In this document: positions 1 through 5,322 of the stretch, one piece after another
Numbering within the stretch: the first letter of the stretch is position 1
Layout: each line of letters starts with the position of its first letter
Assembly: GCA_051875715.1 (NCBI GenBank)
Contig: JBJEHD010000004.1
Location: 1-5,322 of the forward strand
Reading direction: 5' to 3'
Source of the DNA: DYCT01 sp051875715
GTDB taxonomy: Bacteria; Bacteroidota; Bacteroidia; Bacteroidales; Bacteroidaceae
Length of the DNA: 5,322 bases
Position numbers and translations under genes: made by a program
Notes under the pieces: generated by a model
What the model was told of the DNA's origin: nothing
Seen by the model: the letters and a program-made list of their open reading frames with translations, nothing else
Databases searched by the model: none

Positions 1-53
1 CTCGCGACCCCAACCTTGGCAAGGTTGTGCTCTACCAACTGAGCTATTTCCGC
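1..53 (-). tRNA. tRNA-Gly(GCC), 3' part cut off by window edge
   Basis: These 53 nt are the 5' part of a glycine tRNA, from G1 at position 53 through the acceptor 5' strand, D arm, anticodon arm and the start of the T stem. The anticodon GCC is the complement of 18-20 and reads GGC and GGU. The stretch is identical to 327-379, the matching part of the complete tRNA-Gly in this window. The missing T loop and 3' acceptor strand should lie just outside the window. It is the last visible gene of the tRNA cluster, about 30 nt after the preceding tRNA-Leu. I see no separate promoter in that gap, so it is probably cut from a shared precursor. Confidence 0.95.
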
Positions 54-83
54 AATGGTTCTTTTATACCTTTTGATTTTGCG

Positions 84-167
84 TGAAGAGAAGGAGACTC
101 GAACTCCCACGACATAATTGTCACTACCCCCTCAAAGTAGCGCGTCTACCAATTCCGCCACCTCTCC
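84..167 (-). tRNA. tRNA-Leu(GAG)
   Basis: This is a complete class II tRNA of 84 nt. The acceptor stem pairs GGAGAGG (167-161) with the last seven bases before discriminator A73 (position 84). The anticodon loop reads UUGAGGG, giving anticodon GAG (complement of 131-133), which decodes CUC and CUU leucine codons. A long variable arm with a GACA/UGUC stem follows, then a T loop reading TTCGAGT. The long variable arm and A73 fit leucine identity. No CCA is encoded: the base after A73 begins CGC, so the CCA tail must be added by nucleotidyltransferase. It lies 23 nt after tRNA-Leu(CAG). Confidence 0.96.
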
Positions 168-190
168 ATCACTTCTCAAAATCTCGGTTG

Positions 191-271
191 TGCCCAGAAC
201 AAGACTCGAACTTGCACGATGTTACTCACTCGCACCTGAAACGAGCGCGTCTACCATTCCGCCACCTGGGC
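191..271 (-). tRNA. tRNA-Leu(CAG)
   Basis: This is a complete class II tRNA of 81 nt. The acceptor 5' strand GCCCAGG (271-265) pairs fully, with one G-U pair, to the strand ending in C72 at 192; the discriminator is A73 at 191. The anticodon loop UUCAGGU gives anticodon CAG (complement of 236-238), which reads the CUG leucine codon. The T loop is TTCGAGT. The variable arm is long enough for a leucine tRNA, but its stem is weaker than that of the neighbouring tRNA-Leu(GAG). The bases after A73 read CAA, so CCA is not encoded. Confidence 0.96.
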
Positions 272-303
272 TTCCAACGTTTCCAATTTTATAAAAGAAC
301 GCT

Positions 304-379
304 TGGAGCGGAAAACGAGACTCGAACTCGCGACCCCAACCTTGGCAAGGTTGTGCTCTACCAACTGAGCTATTTCCGC
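304..379 (-). tRNA. tRNA-Gly(GCC) with encoded CCA
   Basis: This is a complete class I tRNA. Acceptor strand GCGGAAA (379-373) pairs with the strand ending at C72 (308). The D arm, the anticodon stem CAACC/GGTTG with anticodon GCC (complement of 344-346), and a T loop TTCGAGT are all present. The discriminator is T73 at 307, as is common for bacterial tRNA-Gly. The next three bases (306-304) read CCA, so this gene appears to encode its own 3' end, unlike the two leucine tRNAs beside it. It is the first gene of the cluster, with a promoter directly upstream at 391-421. Confidence 0.97.
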
Positions 380-390
380 GTTTGCGGTTG

Positions 391-421
391 CAAAGGTAGT
401 GCTTTTCTGTAAACCTCCAAA
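391..421 (-). promoter_or_regulatory. Bacteroidota-type promoter of the tRNA cluster
   Basis: On the minus strand TTTG (421-418) is followed after exactly 19 nt by TACCTTTG (398-391). These match the Bacteroidota primary-sigma consensus, TTTG at -33 and TAnnTTTG at -7. The first base of mature tRNA-Gly lies 11 nt past the -7 box, leaving only a short 5' leader to be removed by RNase P. The gap between nspC and the tRNAs (380-474) holds nothing else convincing. A run of eight T (438-431) follows a weak A/T-only hairpin that could slow polymerase after nspC, but it is a poor terminator. Confidence 0.75.
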
Positions 422-474
422 CGTTTTCCCAAAAAAAATTCATTTTTCTTTTGCGCCAACTCTTTTTCACCCAC

Positions 475-1614
475 TCAACTCATCCGATCCCGGTAATCCT
501 CGTAGGTGAATTCTCTAAACATACAGATTTGATTATCAGCACTCCACATGGCAATGGAGGGATGCTGAATGCCATTGAACATGGTCGTCTTCACCATTGT
601 ATAATGAATCATATCCTCGAAAACAATTTTTTCGCCAACCTCCAGCGGATGGTCGAACGACCACACACCCATATAGTCTCCACTTAAACAACTATTGCCA
701 CCTAACCTATATATATAGGGTGTTTGTTCACCCATCTGCGCACCACGAACGGCCGGCTGGTAAGGCATTTCCAGGCAATCGGGCATGTGACAAGTGAAAC
801 TTACGTCCAGAATGGCAGTCTTGATGCCCCGACTCTCCACTACGTCCACCACGGTCGACACCAGCACTCCCGTCTGCCACGTAAAGGCCGATCCCGGTTC
901 CAACACAATCTTCAGATGCGGATAACGCTTGCGCAGCCCATTCAGCAGATTCACCAGATGCTCCACGTCGTAGCCTTTGCGTGTCATCAAATGACCGCCG
1001 CCCAGATTCAACCATTTCAGTTGCGGAAACCATCGGGCGAACTTCTCTTCCACATGAACCAATGTCTTTTCCAAGTCGTACGAACTGGATTCGCAGTGCG
1101 TATGGCAATGGAATCCTTCCAATCCTTCCGGCAGCGTGTCGGGCAACAAGTCGCACGTCACACCAAACCGCGTTCCCGGTGCACACGGGTTGTACAATTC
1201 CGTCTCCACCTCCGAATATTCCGGATTGATGCGTATCCCGCACGAAACCTTCCCCCCATTGGCCTCCACCATCGGATAGAAACGCCGATACTGGTTCAAC
1301 GAGTTAAACGTGATATGACTGCTGCAATCCATGATGGCCGGGAAATCCGCTTCCGTGTAAGCGGGCGAATAAGTGTGCGCCTTGCTTCCGAATTCTTCCA
1401 GAGCCAAACGGGCTTCATACAACGAACTGGCCGTCGAGTGGTCCACATACTCCCGGAAAATCGGGAACGATTTCCACATGGCAAACGACTTAAACGCCAA
1501 AATAATTTCCACACCTGTTCTATCCTTCACGCTTCTTATCAGTTCCAGATTCTTCCGAAGCAGACGTTCTTCCATCACGTAGCAGGGCGATGGCACCTTA
1601 TTGAAATCTATCAT
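475..1614 (-). CDS. nspC: Carboxynorspermidine (carboxyspermidine) decarboxylase
   Basis: This 379-residue protein is a PLP-dependent fold-type III (alanine-racemase-like) decarboxylase. It removes CO2 from carboxynorspermidine or carboxyspermidine, the last step of the dehydrogenase/decarboxylase route to norspermidine or spermidine in the cytoplasm. The N-terminal PCYV (10-13) and the PLP lysine in LAFKSFA (K42) open the barrel. HCHTHCE lies at 169-175, the glycine-rich LGGGH at 204-208, and the phosphate-side EPGSA at 239-243. GNSCLSGD (306-313) carries the conserved cysteine C309 of this decarboxylase group. The length is normal for the family and all these motifs are intact. The ATG lies 2 nt after the uvrD stop, which suggests co-transcription and translational coupling; no separate promoter was seen. 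The partner carboxy(nor)spermidine dehydrogenase is not in the window. In Bacteroides the product is mainly spermidine, so the actual substrate here is inferred. Confidence 0.96.
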   Translation of the reverse strand: MIDFNKVPSPCYVMEERLLRKNLELIRSVKDRTGVEIILAFKSFAMWKSFPIFREYVDHSTASSLYEARLALEEFGSKAHTYSPAYTEADFPAIMDCSSHITFNSLNQYRRFYPMVEANGGKVSCGIRINPEYSEVETELYNPCAPGTRFGVTCDLLPDTLPEGLEGFHCHTHCESSSYDLEKTLVHVEEKFARWFPQLKWLNLGGGHLMTRKGYDVEHLVNLLNGLRKRYPHLKIVLEPGSAFTWQTGVLVSTVVDVVESRGIKTAILDVSFTCHMPDCLEMPYQPAVRGAQMGEQTPYIYRLGGNSCLSGDYMGVWSFDHPLEVGEKIVFEDMIHYTMVKTTMFNGIQHPSIAMWSADNQICMFREFTYEDYRDRMS

Positions 1615-1616
1615 GT

Positions 1617-3962
1617 CTATTCTATTACTTTATAGCGGGCAAACTTCAATAGCAACTGCTTCTCGCCCGCATGCTGAAAACGAACCGCTGCCTTTACGTT
1701 CTCTCCTGTCCCGGACACGTTCAGCACCTCGCCTATTCCAAAGCGTTCGTGCTCTATCCGCTGTCCTATTTGCAGTCCGGCTTCCGCCGCCTGTCGGCCC
1801 GCGCTCTCCGCCGTTTCCGCCACTCTCTTCATATTCGGCCTAACCACGGTCGTACGCATGGGTTCCGCAGGCCGTGGTTGCCGTGCTTTGAAACTGCCGT
1901 ATGTCGTCGCACGCGTCTGGCCGTACTCTGTGTCGTGCCGGAACGAGTAGGCCGGCTGCGTGCTTGGCCGTCCCGCCATCTGCGTCCGCAGTTCTGGCGG
2001 AAGAATCAAGAATTGGCTTTCAATATCGCGCAAGAATCGGCTGGGCGTACCAAACTCAGTTTTTCCGTAGCGGAATCGGCTGCGTGCGTATGACAGATAG
2101 CAAGCCTCTTCTGCCCGTGTGATGGCCACATAAAACAAGCGCCGTTCTTCTTCCAATTGCCGGGGCGACTCCATGCACATGCTGCTGGGAAATAAGTTTT
2201 CCTCCAGTCCCACCACAAACACATGTTTGAATTCCAATCCCTTGGCCGCATGAATCGTCATCAGTGTAATCTTCTCCACATCCTCCTGCCCTTCCGTGTC
2301 CTGATCGGTCAGCAAAGCCACCTCCGACAAATAGTCCGTCAGTGTCCGGTTCGGATTGCCTTCCTCCTCTCTCATCAGGCAGAAATCGTGCATGCCGTTA
2401 AGCAGTTCCTCCAAGTTCTCTTGCCGGCTCAAGTTCTCCGGCGAACGGTCTTGATACACATCGGCAATTATGCCCGACTGCTTCACAATCTCCATGCCCA
2501 CGCCGTAGGCATCCTGCGTTTCCGCCATTTCCTGAAAAGACGCAATCAGCTGATGAAAAGCCTGCAACTTACCCAGCGTTCCCTTGTTCACGTCCAAACC
2601 TCTTTCCTGCGGATTCCCTATCACCTCCCAAAGGCTGACCGCCTCTTTCGTAGCAGCCATGACAATTTTGTTCACCGTCGTATCGCCAATTCCTCTTGCC
2701 GGATAGTTGATGACCCGTTTCAATGCCTCCTCGTCGTCCGGATTCACCGTCAAACGGAAATAGGCAATGGCATCCTTCACCTCTTTCCGTTGGTAGAAGG
2801 ACAAGCCACCATATATTTTATAAGGATAGCCGCGTTTTCGAAATGCCTCTTCGAAGATGCGCGATTGCGCATTCGTGCGATACAGCACTGCCATATCGCA
2901 GTATGCCGTCCCACTCTTGCGACGTATCTCGCCGATTTTATTGGCCACAATCTCCCCTTCTTCCACGTCCGAGTAGGCCGCAAACACCGGGATAGGTTCT
3001 CCCTTGCTCTTCTCCGAAAACACATTCTTCCGAATCTGTTCCCGGTTTTTATCAATCAGACTGTTGGCCGCTCCCACCAACGTTTGGGTCGAGCGGTAGT
3101 TCTGCTCCAGTTTGAACACCTTCGTGTCATGATAGCACTTCGTAAATTGCAAGATATTGTCGATGTTCGCTCCCCGGAAGGAGTAGATACTCTGTGCATC
3201 GTCGCCCACCACGCACACGTGGTCCTGTTCGCGAGTCAGCTGCAACACAATCTGGTGCTGGGCGAAATTGGTGTCTTGGTATTCGTCCACCAACACATAG
3301 CGGAACTGTTCGCTGTATTTCCGCAACACCTCCGGATGCTTGTCGAAAAGCCGGTAGGTATGAAACAGCAAATCGTCAAAATCCATGGCGTTCGCCTGCC
3401 GGCAACGCTCCCAATAACGGCGGTAGACATCGCGCAAGGCCGGCATCTTGGCCTGACTGTCCGCGCGGAACGCCTCTGCATCGGCAGCATACGCCGACGG
3501 CCCCACCAGACGGCTCTTGGCATCCGAAATCCGTCCCTGCACCGTGCCGGGCTTGTAGACTTTCTCGTCCAGTCCCATTTCTTTCAGGATGCTCCGTATC
3601 AGACTTTTCGAGTCCGAGGCGTCGTAAATCGTAAAGTTGGGTGTAAATCCGATAGATTCCGCCTCCGTCCGTAGTATCCGGGCAAAGACCGAATGGAACG
3701 TGCCCATCCACAACCGTCGTGCCCGTTCTGCCCCCACCTGCCTGGCGATTCGTTCCTTCATCTCCCGAGCTGCCTTGTTCGTAAAAGTCAAGGCCAGGAT
3801 GCTCCATGGCATGTATCCCTGTTCCAGCAAATAGGCTATTTTGTATGTCAGCACGCGCGTCTTGCCCGATCCAGCTCCGGCTATCACCAGCGAGGCCCCT
3901 TCGTTGTAGCAGACCGCCGCACGCTGACTCTCATTCAGTTCGTCCAAATAATTGTTCGTCAT
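1617..3962 (-). CDS. uvrD: ATP-dependent 3'-5' DNA helicase, UvrD/PcrA type
   Basis: This 781-residue SF1A helicase unwinds DNA during nucleotide excision and mismatch repair and clears replication-transcription conflicts. LNESQRAAV (9-17) is the adenine-binding Q motif. Walker A AGAGSGKT (28-35, K34), motif Ia around 58-71, GTFHS (87-91), DEYQDTN (226-232), GDDAQSIYSFRGA (253-265), QNYRST (287-292), TIHAAKGLEF (569-578) and FYVAITRA (610-617) give a complete helicase motif set. A Pro/Thr/Arg-rich linker (about 667-730) leads to a C-terminal domain (735-781) starting RIEHERFGIGEV, the Tudor-like module that in PcrA/UvrD binds RNA polymerase. I chose the ATG at 3962 because homologues begin just before the Q motif and because the nearest promoter lies between it and the in-frame ATG at 4019, which would add 19 residues. 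nspC follows after 2 nt. It could equally be called pcrA. Confidence 0.97.
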   Translation of the reverse strand: MTNNYLDELNESQRAAVCYNEGASLVIAGAGSGKTRVLTYKIAYLLEQGYMPWSILALTFTNKAAREMKERIARQVGAERARRLWMGTFHSVFARILRTEAESIGFTPNFTIYDASDSKSLIRSILKEMGLDEKVYKPGTVQGRISDAKSRLVGPSAYAADAEAFRADSQAKMPALRDVYRRYWERCRQANAMDFDDLLFHTYRLFDKHPEVLRKYSEQFRYVLVDEYQDTNFAQHQIVLQLTREQDHVCVVGDDAQSIYSFRGANIDNILQFTKCYHDTKVFKLEQNYRSTQTLVGAANSLIDKNREQIRKNVFSEKSKGEPIPVFAAYSDVEEGEIVANKIGEIRRKSGTAYCDMAVLYRTNAQSRIFEEAFRKRGYPYKIYGGLSFYQRKEVKDAIAYFRLTVNPDDEEALKRVINYPARGIGDTTVNKIVMAATKEAVSLWEVIGNPQERGLDVNKGTLGKLQAFHQLIASFQEMAETQDAYGVGMEIVKQSGIIADVYQDRSPENLSRQENLEELLNGMHDFCLMREEEGNPNRTLTDYLSEVALLTDQDTEGQEDVEKITLMTIHAAKGLEFKHVFVVGLEENLFPSSMCMESPRQLEEERRLFYVAITRAEEACYLSYARSRFRYGKTEFGTPSRFLRDIESQFLILPPELRTQMAGRPSTQPAYSFRHDTEYGQTRATTYGSFKARQPRPAEPMRTTVVRPNMKRVAETAESAGRQAAEAGLQIGQRIEHERFGIGEVLNVSGTGENVKAAVRFQHAGEKQLLLKFARYKVIE

Positions 3963-3985
3963 GCATTCACACTTTTTCAATGGGG

Positions 3986-4016
3986 CAAAGATAGTGCAAG
4001 CCGAGAGAAAAACAAT
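3986..4016 (-). promoter_or_regulatory. Proximal uvrD-nspC promoter (repeat copy 1)
   Basis: On the minus strand ATTG (4016-4013) is followed after 19 nt by TATCTTTG (3993-3986). The -7 box is a perfect TAnnTTTG match; the -33 box has three of four consensus bases at the same spacing as in the tRNA promoter of this window. Transcription should start a few bases past 3986, giving an A-rich leader of about 20 nt before the ATG at 3962, with no Shine-Dalgarno sequence. That is usual in Bacteroidota. The -33 element lies inside the 3' arm of the copy 1 hairpin. Confidence 0.72.
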
Positions 4017-4038
4017 CAAGCCCTGGCTTGAAATTGTT
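4008..4038 (-). terminator. Terminator-like hairpin in repeat copy 1
   Basis: On the minus strand the arms CAAGCC and GGCTTG, extended by one A-T pair and after a 2-nt bulge by AACAA/TTGTT, form a stem of about 12 bp around 4011-4038. The strictly unpaired loop is only 2 nt, so the top pair probably opens. Five T (4012-4008) run from the base of the stem. It matches the copy 2 hairpin exactly. It would lie in the path of any transcript started at the distal promoter and may attenuate it. Confidence 0.5.
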
Positions 4039-4063
4039 CTTCCGAGGCGCAGCCTGTCTTATC

Positions 4064-4094
4064 CAAAGATAGTGCAAGCCGAGAGAAAAACAAT
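4064..4094 (-). promoter_or_regulatory. Distal uvrD-nspC promoter (repeat copy 2)
   Basis: This is an exact duplicate of the proximal promoter: ATTG (4094-4091), 19 nt, TATCTTTG (4071-4064) on the minus strand. A transcript starting just past 4064 would cross the copy 1 hairpin and T-run before reaching uvrD, so its contribution may be reduced or conditional. The box match is as strong as in copy 1, but its use depends on readthrough. Confidence 0.55.
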
Positions 4095-4116
4095 CAAGCC
4101 CTGGCTTGAAATTGTT
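4086..4116 (-). terminator. Probable intrinsic terminator of the glycosyltransferase gene
   Basis: Downstream of the glycosyltransferase stop, the minus strand forms a hairpin (4116-4089) with arms TCAAGCC/GGCTTGA and, past a 2-nt bulge, AACAA/TTGTT. It is followed by TTTTT (4090-4086), of which two bases belong to the stem base. The position, about 29 nt past the stop, and the T-run fit rho-independent termination. On the plus strand no comparable T-run follows, so the terminator is directional. Confidence 0.6.
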
Positions 4117-4144
4117 CTTCCGAGGCGCAGCCTGTCTTCTTGAA

Positions 4145-5281
4145 TTACGTCGCACCCGACACTTTCCGCATCGCACGGATAAAATTCTTCTCAAAAGCCT
4201 CCAGTGTAAATCCCTCCTCAAAGCGTTTCCGTCCGGCCTGCCCCATGCGTCGGCGCAACTCCTCGTCCTTCAGCAACCGTTCCAGCGCATCGGCCAACGC
4301 AACGGAATCAGGTCTGAACGACATCTCCATCGCGGGTCGTCCTTCTCCAATCAAGAAGCCATTCAGCCCATCCTTCACCTGCTCACTGACACCTCCCACA
4401 TTGGTAGCCACCACTGGCAGACTCTGCTGCATGGCCTCCAACACCGTCAGAGGAAATGCTTCCGAATAACTGGGCAACACGAATATTGCCGCCCGTTTGT
4501 AGTATGCCAGTTTGTCCGCTCCATATTGCCGACCTGCATAGTGGGCACAATCATCCAGGCCACCCGCACGCAGCGCCCTGTCAAACGACACTTCATCCAT
4601 CTCGGCCGTTGTCCCTCCCACGAAGTCCGCCACAAAACTCACCCCTCGTTGCCGCAATTGGCGCAACGCCTCCAGATATTCCAGCAATCCTTTGCTTCGC
4701 ATCAGATTCGACAACCACAGGAGATGCGGGGGATCCTCTCCAACCCGCCCCTTTGCTTCTCCCATGGCCGGCAAGGCCGGAATGCCATTCGGGCAAACGA
4801 CCACCTGCGTCCGGTCCACGTACTTACACACATCATCATAGAGTGCATCGGCCAGCAGCATCACGTTCAGTCCACGGAAGAACCGTCGGTAGAGCCGGTC
4901 GTCCAACCATCTGTCCTGATGCGTCCTCACGCCCTTGTTGTGATAGTGCGCCACCACGCGGCATCCCATCCGCTTCAGCATCTCCACCACCACAAAATCC
5001 TTGTAGAATGCTCCTCCGCACGCATTCGGCGTCACGTACACCAAATCCGGCTTTAACGCCTTCACCTCCCTGCGGATGGCACGCAGCAGTTTCACAAACT
5101 GAACCAGTTTCTTCAGTCCCATCTTCCCGATGTCCGTCAGGTCTTTTGCGGTAGTTAGATTGATGTAATGGCAATCAAACGCCTCGTTGATGCGCCGACT
5201 GTCGCGAATGTATTTCCCCATCATCGCTGCTCCATGTACGGGAGGTGGAAGATGCAGGATGAAAAGAACACAAGGTTTCAT
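4145..5281 (-). CDS. Glycosyltransferase, GT4 family (GT-B fold)
   Basis: This 378-residue cytoplasmic or membrane-associated protein should transfer a sugar from a nucleotide-sugar donor to a growing glycan, most likely capsule, exopolysaccharide or O-antigen; donor and acceptor cannot be read from the sequence. The N-terminal acceptor domain opens with VLFILHLPPPVHGA (5-18), a glycine-containing loop typical of such enzymes. PNGI (164-167) marks the end of that domain. The donor domain has SNLMRSKG (191-198, R195 and K197 likely contact the donor phosphates). SEAFPLTVLEA (273-283) is the retaining-enzyme E-X7-E motif (E274, E282), and GGVSEQV (296-302) binds the nucleotide-sugar. Length and motif order are normal and I see no signal peptide. 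The ATG at 5281 gives a typical family start, though the frame remains open upstream to the window edge. A terminator follows the stop, so it appears to be the last gene of its transcript. Confidence 0.93.
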   Translation of the reverse strand: MKPCVLFILHLPPPVHGAAMMGKYIRDSRRINEAFDCHYINLTTAKDLTDIGKMGLKKLVQFVKLLRAIRREVKALKPDLVYVTPNACGGAFYKDFVVVEMLKRMGCRVVAHYHNKGVRTHQDRWLDDRLYRRFFRGLNVMLLADALYDDVCKYVDRTQVVVCPNGIPALPAMGEAKGRVGEDPPHLLWLSNLMRSKGLLEYLEALRQLRQRGVSFVADFVGGTTAEMDEVSFDRALRAGGLDDCAHYAGRQYGADKLAYYKRAAIFVLPSYSEAFPLTVLEAMQQSLPVVATNVGGVSEQVKDGLNGFLIGEGRPAMEMSFRPDSVALADALERLLKDEELRRRMGQAGRKRFEEGFTLEAFEKNFIRAMRKVSGAT

Positions 5282-5322
5282 GGAATCCGATTTTTCAATG
5301 AACGATGGCGATGCGCCATAAG
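5282..5322 (-). other. Short leader or 3' end of an upstream gene
   Basis: These 41 nt precede the glycosyltransferase ATG. I see no Bacteroidota promoter box in them, so the gene is probably transcribed from further upstream. Two frames could carry the end of a preceding gene. One reads LWRIAIVH and stops at TGA 5297-5295, 13 nt before the ATG, with C-rich third positions like the genes here. The other reads MAHRHRSLKNRIP and stops at TGA 5280-5278, overlapping the ATG as ATGA. The first has the more native codon pattern, but too little sequence is present to decide. Confidence 0.3.

Larger units (their letters stand above)
3986..4060 (-). repeat. 75-nt intergenic direct repeat, copy 1
   Basis: This copy is identical over all 75 bases to 4064-4138 and separated from it by 3 nt (4061-4063), giving a 78-nt period. 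Identity stops sharply at both ends. Read on the minus strand, the unit holds a small inverted repeat (AGGC/GCCT around GCA), then a 12-bp hairpin with a T-run, then GCTTGCAC and the -7 promoter box. The proximal end of this copy is 23 nt from the chosen uvrD start. From memory, sequences with GCTTGCACTATCTTTG are frequent upstream of Bacteroides genes, so this may be a dispersed intergenic family; I could not check that. Confidence 0.95.
4064..4138 (-). repeat. 75-nt intergenic direct repeat, copy 2
   Basis: This copy is base-for-base identical to 3986-4060. It is first in the direction of transcription and begins 6 nt after the TAA stop of the glycosyltransferase gene (4147-4145). Because the 78-nt period is a multiple of three, translated frames across both copies show a duplicated 26-residue peptide. 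That is a by-product of the repeat and not a sign of coding. Confidence 0.95.

Noticed and set aside
430..448. A possible intrinsic terminator after nspC (weak hairpin and eight T)
   Set aside because: The stem would consist only of A-T pairs with a tight loop, so it is unlikely to terminate well. Polymerase could run on from nspC into the tRNA genes.
83..470. Small open frames across the tRNA cluster on both strands
   Set aside because: They run through well-formed tRNA genes and their spacers and have no independent support.
706..719. A perfect 14-nt AT-rich palindrome, CCTATATATATAGG
   Set aside because: It lies inside nspC and encodes residues around PYIYRL just before the conserved cysteine motif. 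It is probably a codon coincidence; no paired site or promoter boxes accompany it.
724..1635. A 303-codon plus-strand open frame opposite nspC
   Set aside because: The minus strand carries all NspC motifs in one intact frame; the opposite frame shows no family features.
2223..3674. A 483-codon open frame on the plus strand opposite uvrD
   Set aside because: It lies wholly antisense to a helicase with a complete motif set, its translation is rich in His, Arg and Leu without recognisable domains, and it has no promoter. Long antisense frames are expected opposite genes with this codon usage.
3963..4019. A lipoprotein-like N-terminus (LSAC after a short hydrophobic run) on the longest uvrD frame
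   Set aside because: UvrD/PcrA is cytoplasmic, the segment has no charged n-region typical of a signal peptide, and it is encoded by promoter and repeat DNA upstream of the likely start.
3952..4143. A 63-codon plus-strand frame encoding a perfectly duplicated 26-residue peptide unit
   Set aside because: The repetition simply reflects the 78-nt non-coding repeat, whose period is a multiple of three. The stretch is better explained by terminator and promoter elements on the other strand.
4106..5056. A 316-codon plus-strand open frame opposite the glycosyltransferase
   Set aside because: It is antisense to a clear GT4 gene, has a His/Gln/Arg-rich shadow-like composition, and begins inside the intergenic repeat.

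Overview
The window looks like a chromosomal segment from a Bacteroidota bacterium, most likely Bacteroidales (Bacteroides or a close relative). The best evidence is three promoters of the Bacteroidota type (-33 TTTG or ATTG, then 19 nt, then -7 TAnnTTTG), starts without a Shine-Dalgarno sequence, and a carboxynorspermidine decarboxylase of the kind common in gut Bacteroides. I cannot name the species. Every gene I can support lies on the minus strand, so transcription runs from high to low coordinates.

Layout in transcription order. At 5281-4145 is a GT4-type glycosyltransferase, probably the last gene of a surface-polysaccharide cluster that continues beyond the window; a few codons of its upstream neighbour may occupy 5282-5322. 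The intergenic stretch 4144-3963 is almost filled by two perfect 75-nt direct repeats separated by 3 nt. Each copy carries a hairpin with a T-run, followed by and partly overlapping a Bacteroidota promoter. The repeats therefore appear both to end the glycosyltransferase transcript and to start the next operon. That operon is uvrD/pcrA (3962-1617), a complete SF1A DNA helicase with a C-terminal RNA-polymerase-binding-type domain, and nspC (1614-475), carboxynorspermidine decarboxylase, whose ATG begins 2 nt after the helicase stop. After a 95-nt gap with its own promoter comes a tRNA cluster: Gly(GCC), Leu(CAG), Leu(GAG), and a second Gly(GCC) cut by the window edge.

The proteins do not form one obvious pathway. 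The helicase acts in DNA repair and at replication-transcription conflicts, NspC in spermidine synthesis, and the glycosyltransferase in glycan assembly. The helicase-decarboxylase pair is joined by tight spacing rather than evident biochemistry. I found no phage, insertion sequence, CRISPR array or novel multi-gene system. The most unusual element is the duplicated terminator-promoter repeat. The many long plus-strand open frames are antisense shadows of these genes.
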